A program made the translations under genes and the position numbers. Shown here one piece after another: positions 7,350 through 15,401 of a stretch of DNA of 18,032 bases. The DNA lies in NCBI GenBank assembly GCA_000434995.1, contig FR895332.1:4564-22595 (forward strand). The letters are read 5' to 3'. The notes beneath the pieces are model-generated. The model did no database searches and was not told where the DNA came from. It saw only the letters and a program-made list of their open reading frames with translations. Origin of the DNA: Firmicutes bacterium CAG:341 (lineage in GTDB: Bacteria > Bacillota > Clostridia > Oscillospirales > Acutalibacteraceae). Each line of letters begins with the position of its first letter. The first letter of the stretch is position 1.

Positions 7350-8813
7350 TTACGGTAAATAATAAGTCGGATTTACACAATTACGGTATTCTGCCGTTGG
7401 GGTTCTGACTTCAAAATGGCAATGCGGACCTGTGGAATTACCGGTTGAACCGCTCCAAGCAATTTGCTGCCCTTTGCTGACATACTGCCCCTCGCTCACA
7501 AGCCTTGATTTATTGTGAGCATATAAAGTATAAACATAATTGCCGGCTGAATCTGTTTTGTCGTGCATAATAACGATATATCTGCCATAGCTTCTGTAAC
7601 TTCCGTCAGAATTAGTTAAGTCTTTAGAAATAATAACTATACCTGATTCTGCCGCAACAACAGCGGAACCTGCCGGGCAGGAAAAATCAACACCCGTATG
7701 CCCTGCATACCCTGCCGAACCGTATCCGCAAGTTATTTTAGTCTGGCTCGGAACGGGATAAGTCATTTTAAGTTTTGAATCATCCTCGTCTTTAGTGGTT
7801 GCTTCGGTAGTGGTTTCCTGCTTTGTTGTTGAATTATTATCCTGTGCCGCCTGAGTAGTTGTGGTGGTCGTAGTGGTAGCAGCTTTCTTTTTCTTTTTTG
7901 CTTCAAGCTTCTTTTTGTAAATTTCGGCAGCTTTTGCAATTTCTGCATTCACTGCGTTTAGTTCAGCCTGGTCTTGATTTCTGTATTCACTGTATGTCTG
8001 CTGTTCATCTTCAAGCTGTTTAAGCAGTTCATCACTTTCAGCCTTTTGGCTTTTATACGCACTTTGCTTTTGCGTGTAATCCTGCTGCTGATTTTCAAGC
8101 GTAGAAATTGAAGTGGTAAGGTTTTGCCGAGTTGTTTGAAGCACAACTTGGTCATTTTTAAGAGTTTCCTGCTTTTTTTGCATTTCAAGCTTTGTTTTTG
8201 TAAGCTCATCTGCCTGCGATTTAACCGATTGCAAAAGATCCTTATCATTTTTTGAAACGCGCTTAATCATTTCATATCTTGTAAGAAGAGTTGAAAGGTC
8301 AGGGCAGGTTAAAAGCATTGCAATTGTGCTTGTTTCGCCGCTCACATAAATAGCACGGATACGCTGATAATAAAGGCTTAAATTTTGGTTAAAGCTTTGC
8401 TCAAGCTGTGCATTTTTACTTTCAAGATTTGTTACATCAAGCGAAAGCTGTGCAATTTGCTCTTCATTATCCTTATATTGCTGTTTTAAATCCTCAATCT
8501 TTTTCTTTGAGTAACCTATCTTGTTTTCGGAATAATCAAGTTGCTTTTTAAGATATGAAATCTTTTCATCAAGTGCATCTATATATTCTTTTGTTTCCTT
8601 TGATTCCTTTCCGAGTGATGAAAGCTTGGAATCAAGTTCTTTTATCTTTTCCCGAATTGCAGCCTGCTTTTCTTCGGCAGTCATTCCTGCATATTCGTCA
8701 CTTTGCGATGAATCATCGTTTGCATAGCAAATAACATTTGCCGGATAAGCCAACAAAAAGGCAGTAGCCAACAAAACAGCTAAAATTTTAGTTAAAAAAC
8801 TTTTCTGTTTCAT
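7350..8813 (-). CDS. Exported coiled-coil M23 peptidoglycan hydrolase, second copy after ftsX
   Basis: The protein has 487 residues. The signal peptide spans about 1-31 with likely cleavage after ICYA. A coiled coil (about 45-305) contains the shared RIRAIYVSGE...LLTCPD...LLTR segment (151-178). It ends in a Lys-rich run and a Thr-rich linker (312-341, with eight Thr in a row) not found in the other two copies. The M23 domain keeps H372-x3-D376, H433 and H464-x-H466, so peptidase activity is expected. Its C-terminus differs from the sister copies (TAEYRNCVNPTYYLP instead of the RVNP-NYL ending). ATG start with AAGGGG SD at 8-nt spacing. It lies 28 bp after the first copy and 49 bp before the third. 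Thr-rich linkers of this type commonly span cell wall in clostridial surface proteins, so this copy may act at a different reach or layer. Confidence 0.9.
   Translation of the reverse strand: MKQKSFLTKILAVLLATAFLLAYPANVICYANDDSSQSDEYAGMTAEEKQAAIREKIKELDSKLSSLGKESKETKEYIDALDEKISYLKKQLDYSENKIGYSKKKIEDLKQQYKDNEEQIAQLSLDVTNLESKNAQLEQSFNQNLSLYYQRIRAIYVSGETSTIAMLLTCPDLSTLLTRYEMIKRVSKNDKDLLQSVKSQADELTKTKLEMQKKQETLKNDQVVLQTTRQNLTTSISTLENQQQDYTQKQSAYKSQKAESDELLKQLEDEQQTYSEYRNQDQAELNAVNAEIAKAAEIYKKKLEAKKKKKAATTTTTTTTQAAQDNNSTTKQETTTEATTKDEDDSKLKMTYPVPSQTKITCGYGSAGYAGHTGVDFSCPAGSAVVAAESGIVIISKDLTNSDGSYRSYGRYIVIMHDKTDSAGNYVYTLYAHNKSRLVSEGQYVSKGQQIAWSGSTGNSTGPHCHFEVRTPTAEYRNCVNPTYYLP
7408..7454 (-). repeat. 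47-bp block shared by the M23 genes (copy in second hydrolase)
   Basis: Identical to 5892-5938 and one mismatch from 8885-8931. It covers the HxH zinc-ligand coding region. Confidence 0.85.
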
Positions 8814-8841
8814 TGGCTACACCCCTTTAAATATTTGTATT

Positions 8842-10083
8842 TTATAAGTAGTTATTTGGATTAACTCTGCTTCCGTTTACACGAACTTCAAAATGGCAAT
8901 GCGGACCTGTTGAATTACCGGTTGAACCGCTGTGGGCAATAACCTGCCCTCTTGATACCTTATCGCCAACGCTGACCGAAATGCTTGAATTATGTGCATA
9001 TAATGTTGACAATCCGTCACCGTGGTCAATAATTATGTATCTGCCGTAACTATAATTAAGATATTTAACAAGAATAACCGTTCCTGATGCGGCTGCATAT
9101 ACATTTGAGCCTGTCCTTACCGGGAAGTCGATACCGCCGTGATAACCGCCGGAAGAATAATTAGGATAACCGGCTGAAATAGAACGCGAATCGGTTGGAT
9201 AACCAAGCTGGCCGGAGCCGCCGCCTGTTGAACCCGAAATTGAACCGCTGCCCCTTGAAGCTGAGGCAATTGCTGCACGGATTTCACTTTCAACCTGCTC
9301 AAGCTGTGCCTGATTTGTTTCAATAAGTTCCATATACTCGCTTGACTGACTTGAAAGTTCCTTCATAATAGAGTTACATTCTGCAACTTCCGAATCAAGC
9401 TCACTTTTTGATTTGTTAATTTCATCAATGCTTGATTGAAGCTCTTTCTTGTTAGATTCAAGCTGCTTTTTATCATTTGTTAATTCTGTTCTCTTTTCTT
9501 CAAGCTTCTTCTTTTCTTTCTCGATTTCCTCCATTTTCTTCATAAGGTCATCAAGAATTGCGTTGTCCTGCTGTGAAACGGATTTAACCATTTGCGCACG
9601 GGTAAGCATTGAACTTACATCCTTACAGGTAAGAAGCACTTCAAGGGTAGAAGCCGAACCCGAAATATACATAGCGCGAAGTCTTTGGCAATAAATCTGA
9701 TATGTTTGGTCAAATTCTGCTTGCTTTTGGTCAATCTTCGCCTGAGCTTCTGCAATATTTTGCTCTGTCTTTGCAATCTTAACACCGATTGCATCAATTT
9801 CTGCCTGCAAAGCAGATTTATCCTCTTCAAGAGAATCTATCTTGTCCTGCAATAAATTTATTTTTGACCTGAGAGCTTCAAGATATTCCTGATTTTTCTT
9901 TTTTTCTGCAGAAAGCTTATTCAGTTTGCTTTGAGCGCTGTCAATCTGCTGTTGAATTTTTTGCTTTTCACTTCTGAGTTGTGATGTTGATTTGGCTTCA
10001 GCCGAAATAACACCGCTGAAAGTGCCGACAAAAAATGCAAAGCTTAAAATCAATGACAGTGTTCTTTTCATACTAAATGCCAC
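8842..10083 (-). CDS. Exported coiled-coil M23 peptidoglycan hydrolase, first copy, overlapping ftsX
   Basis: The protein has 413 residues, the shortest copy. A signal peptide (about 1-30) precedes a long coiled coil (about 33-273) containing the shared RLRAMYISGS...LLTCKD...MLTR segment (134-162). A Gly/Ser linker (277-292) leads to an M23 domain with H315-x3-D319, H364 and H395-x-H397, all zinc ligands present. EnvC-type activators have lost these residues, so this should be an active endopeptidase. Two starts are possible. GTG at 10083 overlaps ftsX by 11 nt and has AAGGAAGG 11 nt upstream. ATG at 10071 lies one base after the ftsX stop but has a weaker SD. I favour the GTG. Physical coupling to ftsX makes this the most likely direct FtsX partner, by analogy with PcsB, CwlO and EnvC. 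Confidence 0.92.
   Translation of the reverse strand: MAFSMKRTLSLILSFAFFVGTFSGVISAEAKSTSQLRSEKQKIQQQIDSAQSKLNKLSAEKKKNQEYLEALRSKINLLQDKIDSLEEDKSALQAEIDAIGVKIAKTEQNIAEAQAKIDQKQAEFDQTYQIYCQRLRAMYISGSASTLEVLLTCKDVSSMLTRAQMVKSVSQQDNAILDDLMKKMEEIEKEKKKLEEKRTELTNDKKQLESNKKELQSSIDEINKSKSELDSEVAECNSIMKELSSQSSEYMELIETNQAQLEQVESEIRAAIASASRGSGSISGSTGGGSGQLGYPTDSRSISAGYPNYSSGGYHGGIDFPVRTGSNVYAAASGTVILVKYLNYSYGRYIIIDHGDGLSTLYAHNSSISVSVGDKVSRGQVIAHSGSTGNSTGPHCHFEVRVNGSRVNPNNYL
8885..8931 (-). repeat. 47-bp block shared by the M23 genes (copy in first hydrolase)
   Basis: Differs by one base from the two identical copies at 5892-5938 and 7408-7454. It covers the HxH zinc-ligand coding region. Confidence 0.85.
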
Positions 10084-10996
10084 TTATTTCACTGCCTTCC
10101 TTATTCAAATATTTTCTCATAGTGATGAGCGAACCGCCAACACCTGTTAAAACACCGATAGCAACAAATATGCCAAGCATCGGAAGGGCATAATCAGCAA
10201 ATTTAAGGAAGCTTAATCCGTTGAAGGAATTAAGAAGATCTGAAAATTCTTTAACCGCAAGTTCATAAAGCCCCCAAACAAATCCCAAGCTGATAACGCC
10301 CGATGTTATGCCCAAAATCATACCCTCTACCACAAACGGCAGGCGGACAAACGAGTTTGTAGCACCAACCGATTTCATAATGCTGATTTCTAATCGGCGG
10401 CTGTATACCGTAAGCTTGATTGTGTTTGAAATAATAAACACGGAAATAAGGAACAAGACTGCAATAATTACAATTGCAACAACTGTGATTCCCTGCCTTA
10501 ATGCTACAAGCTTTTTAGCGAGATTTTTATTTTCCCTGATTGTATCAACATGCTGAAGCTGCTTAAGTTTAGATACGGTTTCATCAAATTGGTCAAGGTT
10601 TTCAACAGTTACTTTATATGCATTTGGAAGCGGAATATCAGAGCTGATTTGAGTAAAGAACTCTGCCTGTGCTTCTTCCATAGTGTTAAGCTGTTCCTGC
10701 CAAGCTGATTCCTTTGATACAAATTCAACACTTTTGATATTTCCGCAAGCGTTAATTTCATTTTGCATATTTGCAATATCATCCGGTGTTGAATCATCGG
10801 AAATATAAACCATAATAACATTTTCTTCTTCAATCTTGCCGAGAAGTGAATCAATGTTAAGGAATATCATAGATGCCGAGCCGATAAGAACAAGGCAGCT
10901 CATAAGTACACAAATTGAAGCGATAGACATCATCCTGTTTGTCCAAGTGTTTCTAAAGCCTTCTTTAATTAAATATTTTAAGCTTGCGCCTGTCAT
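10073..10996 (-). CDS. ftsX: Cell-division permease-like protein FtsX
   Basis: The protein has 307 residues with FtsX topology: an amphipathic start (SLKYLIKEGFRNTW), TM1 (about 22-46), a large extracellular domain (47-170), TM2 (171-193), TM3 (219-246) and TM4 (270-292). The conserved cytoplasmic RRLEISIMKSVGAT (200-213) lies between TM2 and TM3. FtsX does not transport solutes. It relays FtsE ATP cycling to an extracellular coiled-coil hydrolase through its outer domain. Start and stop context: TAATG overlap with ftsE (1 nt), with a very strong GGGAGGTGAGC SD, and an 11-nt overlap with the first M23 gene. This arrangement supports tight stoichiometry. Confidence 0.96.
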   Translation of the reverse strand: MTGASLKYLIKEGFRNTWTNRMMSIASICVLMSCLVLIGSASMIFLNIDSLLGKIEEENVIMVYISDDSTPDDIANMQNEINACGNIKSVEFVSKESAWQEQLNTMEEAQAEFFTQISSDIPLPNAYKVTVENLDQFDETVSKLKQLQHVDTIRENKNLAKKLVALRQGITVVAIVIIAVLFLISVFIISNTIKLTVYSRRLEISIMKSVGATNSFVRLPFVVEGMILGITSGVISLGFVWGLYELAVKEFSDLLNSFNGLSFLKFADYALPMLGIFVAIGVLTGVGGSLITMRKYLNKEGSEISGI

Positions 10997-11838
10997 TACT
11001 GCTCACCTCCCTGATTTTCCTCTTCGCTTACAACATTTTCAAGGTTGTCAAATACATCTTCTTCGTCATCTTTCGGCAAAACATTTACATCGTCGATTTC
11101 AACATCTTCATCAAAGAAGAACATATCTGTATCTGCCTTAGGGTTCTCCCCTGTAAATTGAGCGTGAGTAGGGTCAGGAGTATCTGATACAACCTCACCG
11201 TTTTTAATAACAATAACTCGCCTTTGGAAAGAGCGAACCAAATCATGCTCATGCGTTACCATAATAACGGTAGTGCCGGCATTATTGATTTTGGTTAAAA
11301 GGCCTACGATTTCATGGCTCATTTCAGGGTCAACATTACCCGTAGGTTCGTCCGCAATAATTACTTTAGGGTTATTAACGAGTGCTCTTGCAAGCGAAAC
11401 TCTCTGCTGCTCACCGCCTGAAAGTTCATTCGGCATTGAACGCGCCTTTTGTGAAAGACCTACAAGCTGAAGAATATAAGGAACTCTTTTACGGATTTCC
11501 TTTTCTTTCGCGCCGATAACACGCATTGCAAATGCAACATTATCGTAAACCGACATTTTAGGAATAAGGCGGAAATCCTGGAATACGATTCCCATTTCTC
11601 TTCTGTAATAAGGAACTTGCTTTTTCTTAAGAGTGGCAGATGAATAATCGTTAAAGATTATTTCGCCCTCAGTCGGCTTCTCCTCATGCATAATAAGTTT
11701 TAAGAATGTACTTTTACCTGCACCCGAAGAACCTACAACGAAAACAAATTCTCCATCTTCAATCTTAATATTTACATTTGAAAGGGCATGAGTACCGTTA
11801 CTGTCGTATACCTTTGATACATTTCTGAATTCTATCAC
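10996..11838 (-). CDS. ftsE: Cell-division ATPase FtsE with an acidic C-terminal tail
   Basis: The protein has 280 residues, about 55 more than typical FtsE. The ABC ATPase core shows Walker A GSSGAGKST (36-44), Q87 in FQDFR, signature LSGGEQQRVSLARAL (139-153), Walker B IIADEPTGNVD (160-170) and H196. It powers FtsX from the cytoplasmic face of the membrane. Residues about 218-280 form a tail rich in Asp and Glu with no similarity I recognise. The start is GTG, supported by an AAGGGG SD at 8-nt spacing. It is the first gene of the block and has a promoter in the preceding 269-bp gap. Confidence 0.96.
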   Translation of the reverse strand: MIEFRNVSKVYDSNGTHALSNVNIKIEDGEFVFVVGSSGAGKSTFLKLIMHEEKPTEGEIIFNDYSSATLKKKQVPYYRREMGIVFQDFRLIPKMSVYDNVAFAMRVIGAKEKEIRKRVPYILQLVGLSQKARSMPNELSGGEQQRVSLARALVNNPKVIIADEPTGNVDPEMSHEIVGLLTKINNAGTTVIMVTHEHDLVRSFQRRVIVIKNGEVVSDTPDPTHAQFTGENPKADTDMFFFDEDVEIDDVNVLPKDDEEDVFDNLENVVSEEENQGGEQ

Positions 11839-11898
11839 GATTTTTTCCCCTTGTTATATAATTTGTGCTTATACGCACTTTTTCACTTTAATATTTAT

Positions 11899-11927
11899 AT
11901 AATATATCAACTTATAAGATAAATCAA
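11899..11927 (-). promoter_or_regulatory. Candidate promoter of the ftsEX-hydrolase block
   Basis: On the minus strand TTGATT (11927-11922) and TATTAT (11904-11899) are spaced by 17 bp, giving a start near 11892 and a leader of about 54 nt. The surrounding A+T richness makes chance matches possible. Confidence 0.6.
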
Positions 11928-11934
11928 GATGTTT

Positions 11935-11964
11935 TTGTTACTCTTTTGTAAACAAGAGTTACAA
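11935..11964. repeat. Inverted repeat upstream of the ftsE -35
   Basis: Eleven-bp arms with one mismatch (11935-11945 and 11954-11964, TTGTTACTCTT type) flank an 8-bp centre. It ends 8 bp upstream of the ftsE -35. On the plus strand a short T-run follows, but nothing is transcribed from that side, so an operator role is as likely as a terminator. Confidence 0.4.
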
Positions 11965-11969
11965 TTTTT

Positions 11970-11986
11970 AAAAAATCAGCCTGATT
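11970..11986 (-). terminator. Weak candidate terminator for the corA-like gene
   Basis: On the minus strand AATCA-GGC-TGATT is followed by a short T-run. The stem is only 5 bp, and it lies about 120 bp past the corA stop. The rest of the 11839-12107 gap holds only the ftsE promoter elements and A/T-rich sequence, with no reading frame I can support. Confidence 0.3.
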
Positions 11987-12107
11987 AGGTCGTTTTGGCG
12001 GATAAAAAAACATCAAATTTTTTTGAAAACAATTATTTTTTGACGAATATGCCGATAACAAAACCATAAATCAAAATATACAATGCTTTTTGTTTAATCA
12101 AATCGTT

Positions 12108-13031
12108 TTATATCCATTTTTTCTTTTTAAAAATATAAATCAAAGTCAAAACAACTGCTATATTGAGTAAAATCACATAAACATAACCGTAGCGAAACGA
12201 TATTTCAGGCATATATTTAAAATTCATTCCGTACCAACCGACTATTACAGTCATAGGCAGAAAAACAGATGTAACAACGGTGAACAGCTTCATTATTTCG
12301 TTTTGCCCCCGGTCAATGCTTGTTTGATAAGCATCCCAAAGGTGCGTTACGCTGTCACGCTGTATATCGGTATTTTCTTTATATCTAACTGCTTTATCGC
12401 GAAAAAGTTTAAAAAGTTTTAATGATTTTTCATCCAATATTTCATTTTCGTTTTCTATAAAAACCTCGGTTACATCAATAAGTTCTTCATAAAAAGCACG
12501 AAGCATTAAAAGCTCCTGCTTTTTTTCAATCAATAATTTGCCGAAATTATCGCTTACATTTTTATCAATAACCGCTTTTTCAAGAGCCGAAATATCTTCC
12601 TCCTCATTAAAATTTGCAGAGCACTGCTTTGCAATAATTTCAAGAAACGAGCATATCAATTTTTCTGCTGTCACACTTTCGCAGGTGCAATTTGAAAGTG
12701 CGTTTAAAAAGCATTTTTGGTTAAACGAAAATTCATCATAAATATCAACAGCCATAATCATATTTTTCATTACGATAAGTGCTATTTCATTATTTTTATT
12801 ATTGTTACACATTATATTTAAGCGCAAAAAAGTCAAATCATCATTTAAAAATTTGGTTAAAAAATTTTTATCACTGTCTTTTTTGCAAAGTTCTACAATA
12901 TTTTTAGGCAAAGAAAAAACGGTGGCGAGCCGTTCAAACTCGCCAACCGTCATAAATCCTGCACAAAGCATATTTTTGCTTATTTCTTCTATTTCAATAC
13001 TCTTAAGTTCATCATCAAAAACATAAAACAC
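12108..13031 (-). CDS. CorA-family magnesium/divalent cation transporter
   Basis: The protein has 307 residues. A soluble cytoplasmic N-terminal region (1-245) is followed by two C-terminal transmembrane helices (about 250-267 and 283-302). The signature YGMN (267-270) ends the first helix, followed by MPEI (274-277), and a basic KKKKW tail closes the protein. This is the classic CorA pore architecture for Mg2+ uptake, working as a pentamer. The N-terminal region is too divergent to assign ion preference. The start is GTG, preceded by GGTG at 5-nt spacing. The gap to the upstream GH2 gene is 40 bp with no convincing promoter, so it may be read from the GH2 promoter. Confidence 0.88.
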   Translation of the reverse strand: MFYVFDDELKSIEIEEISKNMLCAGFMTVGEFERLATVFSLPKNIVELCKKDSDKNFLTKFLNDDLTFLRLNIMCNNNKNNEIALIVMKNMIMAVDIYDEFSFNQKCFLNALSNCTCESVTAEKLICSFLEIIAKQCSANFNEEEDISALEKAVIDKNVSDNFGKLLIEKKQELLMLRAFYEELIDVTEVFIENENEILDEKSLKLFKLFRDKAVRYKENTDIQRDSVTHLWDAYQTSIDRGQNEIMKLFTVVTSVFLPMTVIVGWYGMNFKYMPEISFRYGYVYVILLNIAVVLTLIYIFKKKKWI

Positions 13032-13071
13032 ATTATCACCGATAATAGTTTCTGCCTTTATTTACAAAATA

Positions 13072-15327
13072 TTATTTTTTCTTAACCTTATTGAGCATTG
13101 CGTTTATTTCAAGAATTTGCTCTTTTGTAAACTTACCGCCAAGCATCATAAGCCCTCTTTTTACGGTAAATCCTTTCAACATATCAATCATAGTTTTGTT
13201 GATGTCATTAAGCTTAAAGCCCATAATTTCAGCACCCTGCTTTTTCTTGCCTTTTTCTTTAGGACCTTTTGGTGTGAGAGCCTTTTTCATTTTCAACAGA
13301 AGCTTTACTGCACAAATCTTACCTCTGAATGTTGAAAGAATATCACCCAAAGTATCGTTTACACTGTAATATCCTGCCGGAGTTTCAATTTCAAACCAAT
13401 TGATTACCGCGCCCTCTTCTTTAAGCCTGTAATCTTCATTAAACTTATCAACTTTTTTGATTTTGGATTCATCGGTCAATTCGCCTGCTTTAGCAACAAG
13501 TGTTGTTTCACCCTCGTTTTTAACTTCAAAGTAGAAAAACGGGAATTCGCCCTTTTTCTGCTTTCCTACACTTTCACCGTTTGCGAAAAGTTCAACTTCA
13601 TCAAGATTTGTATAAACAGTGATTTTAGTTACATCCTCAACCCTGTCAACATATCTTTTACCGCAAATATGAAGCATAGGCTTTTTTGAAAGCCAAGCCT
13701 GATATGCATAAAAACTGTCTTTTTTATACTTTCTGTCAAATGTAACAAGGCCTTTATGGTTCATACCGTTTTCGCCGCCTTCTGCGCGGGCGTCGGCAGC
13801 AAAGTCAAACATATTCCAAACATGAGTCGCCCACATATACGGCCTTTTTGCTATTTGCTTAATTACTTCTTCGTGATAATATGCTTGGTATTCCTCTGTA
13901 TAATCGCCCTGTTCGGGATTGCTTGTGTGCCAATTAAGAGCCTCGCATCCGTACTCGCTCATACCAATTGCTTTATTAGGATATTTCTTATGGAAATTAT
14001 CAAACCAATCGCCATACATTGAAACATCACCGCCGTACCAGCCAAAATAATGGTTATACGAAAGCACATCGGAAATATGCACATATTCCTCATTGATATT
14101 GCACGCTGTAAGAACTGCTTCGGTGGTAGGCCTTGTTTTATCAATTGAATGAACAAGGTCATTTAGCATTTTATGATTTTGCACGATGGCAGGTGTTGCC
14201 CCGCCCATTGATATTTCGTTTGAAAGTCCCCAAACCACAATTGACGGATGATTGTAATTTTGAAAAATAAGTTCTTTCATTTGTGATATTGTATTTTCAA
14301 CACCTTTTTCAAGATGCTTTGAAATATACGGAATTTCAGCCCATACGATTATACCTCTTTCATCACACAAATCATAAAAATACTGTGCGTGCTGATAATG
14401 CGCAAGGCGGATTGTATTTGCACCCATTTCGCAAATTAAATCCATATCTTCCTTATGATGTTCAGGTAAAAGGGCATTGCCTATATGCGGCCTGTCCTGA
14501 TGCCTTGAAACACCTCTTAACGGATATGGCCTTCCGTTTAAAATAAAGCCTTTTTGTGCGTCAATTTCAAATGTGCGGCAGCCGAAACGGGATTTAACTT
14601 CATCTGCAACCTGCCCGTCTACTATAAGCTTTGCACTTGCATTGTAAAGAAATGGGTCATCAACACCATCCCAAAGGTGAACATCTTTAATTTCAAGCAC
14701 AGCACTCGGGTTTTTGCCGCTCACCTTTGCTTTTGCAACAACTTCGTTTCCGTCATCAATTTCAAATTCGACTTCACCGTTGCAATATGCATCAAGTGTG
14801 ATTTTTGCATCATTTCCACTGATGACAGGGGTTACAGCAAAGCTTGTTGAGCCATAAAAGTCAAGGTCAAAATGATTTTTTGAAACACCGATAAGCTTGA
14901 CATCCCTATAAATGCCACCGTAAAAAGTAAAATCGGCAACTTGCGGATACACATAATCATTCGGTGAATTATCTGCTGTAACAACAAGCAAATTTTCATC
15001 CTTAATATCATCAAGCTTAACTCTGAAAGCGGAATATCCGCCGTTATGCTCACAAAGTTTTTTACCGTTAAAATATACTTCGGCTGTTGAATTAACACCG
15101 TCAAGCTGAATATAAATTTCTTCACCCTGCGGCATTTTATCTTTAGTTAAAATCTTGGCAAAATACCCTTTGCCGCGATAATAATCATTTCCGCCGTCTT
15201 GCCCGTCATCACCGTTCCAAGTATAAGGCAAATCAACATCTTGCCAATCATCAGGCAGTTCACTCGGCACACTGCTTACACCTTTAGAAAATTTCCAGCC
15301 TTTATTTATGTTTAAAATCTCACGCAT
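13072..15327 (-). CDS. Glycoside hydrolase family 2 enzyme, beta-galactosidase-like
   Basis: The protein has 751 residues and no signal peptide, so it should act on imported sugars in the cytoplasm. Domain order is a jelly-roll sugar-binding domain (about 1-148), an immunoglobulin-like domain (about 150-255), a catalytic TIM barrel (about 257-550) and a C-terminal region. The barrel shows RGVSRHQD (271-278), the acid/base NE at N370-E371 (WGLSNEI), and nucleophile E458 in MSEYG. HVWNMFDF (502-509) also matches GH2. It should hydrolyse beta-galactosides or related beta-glycosides with retention, though glucuronidase or other GH2 activities cannot be excluded. Residues about 680-751 form a Lys-rich tail outside the classic domains. 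ATG start with GGAAGGGG SD at 6-nt spacing. Confidence 0.92.
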   Translation of the reverse strand: MREILNINKGWKFSKGVSSVPSELPDDWQDVDLPYTWNGDDGQDGGNDYYRGKGYFAKILTKDKMPQGEEIYIQLDGVNSTAEVYFNGKKLCEHNGGYSAFRVKLDDIKDENLLVVTADNSPNDYVYPQVADFTFYGGIYRDVKLIGVSKNHFDLDFYGSTSFAVTPVISGNDAKITLDAYCNGEVEFEIDDGNEVVAKAKVSGKNPSAVLEIKDVHLWDGVDDPFLYNASAKLIVDGQVADEVKSRFGCRTFEIDAQKGFILNGRPYPLRGVSRHQDRPHIGNALLPEHHKEDMDLICEMGANTIRLAHYQHAQYFYDLCDERGIIVWAEIPYISKHLEKGVENTISQMKELIFQNYNHPSIVVWGLSNEISMGGATPAIVQNHKMLNDLVHSIDKTRPTTEAVLTACNINEEYVHISDVLSYNHYFGWYGGDVSMYGDWFDNFHKKYPNKAIGMSEYGCEALNWHTSNPEQGDYTEEYQAYYHEEVIKQIAKRPYMWATHVWNMFDFAADARAEGGENGMNHKGLVTFDRKYKKDSFYAYQAWLSKKPMLHICGKRYVDRVEDVTKITVYTNLDEVELFANGESVGKQKKGEFPFFYFEVKNEGETTLVAKAGELTDESKIKKVDKFNEDYRLKEEGAVINWFEIETPAGYYSVNDTLGDILSTFRGKICAVKLLLKMKKALTPKGPKEKGKKKQGAEIMGFKLNDINKTMIDMLKGFTVKRGLMMLGGKFTKEQILEINAMLNKVKKK

Positions 15328-15360
15328 AAGATACCCCTTCCATTCTAAAATTATATGTAT

Positions 15361-15389
15361 ATTATAAACTATTATTAAAGTTTATTCAA
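15361..15389 (-). promoter_or_regulatory. Promoter of the GH2 gene
   Basis: On the minus strand TTGAAT (15389-15384) and a consensus TATAAT (15366-15361) are 17 bp apart. The start would be near 15354, leaving a leader of about 27 nt. It follows the terminator of the lipoprotein gene directly, so GH2 is independently transcribed. Confidence 0.85.
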
Positions 15390-15401
15390 TTAACATAATG
15401 T

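Noticed and set aside
5846..10083. The M23 proteins as EnvC-like non-catalytic activators
   Set aside because: EnvC-type activators lack the zinc ligands. All three proteins here have the complete H-x3-D, H and H-x-H set, so active hydrolases are more likely.
11935..11975. Plus-strand Rho-independent terminator before the corA-like gene
   Set aside because: The hairpin is followed by Ts on the plus strand, but no plus-strand gene precedes it. An operator near the ftsE promoter fits better, with low confidence.
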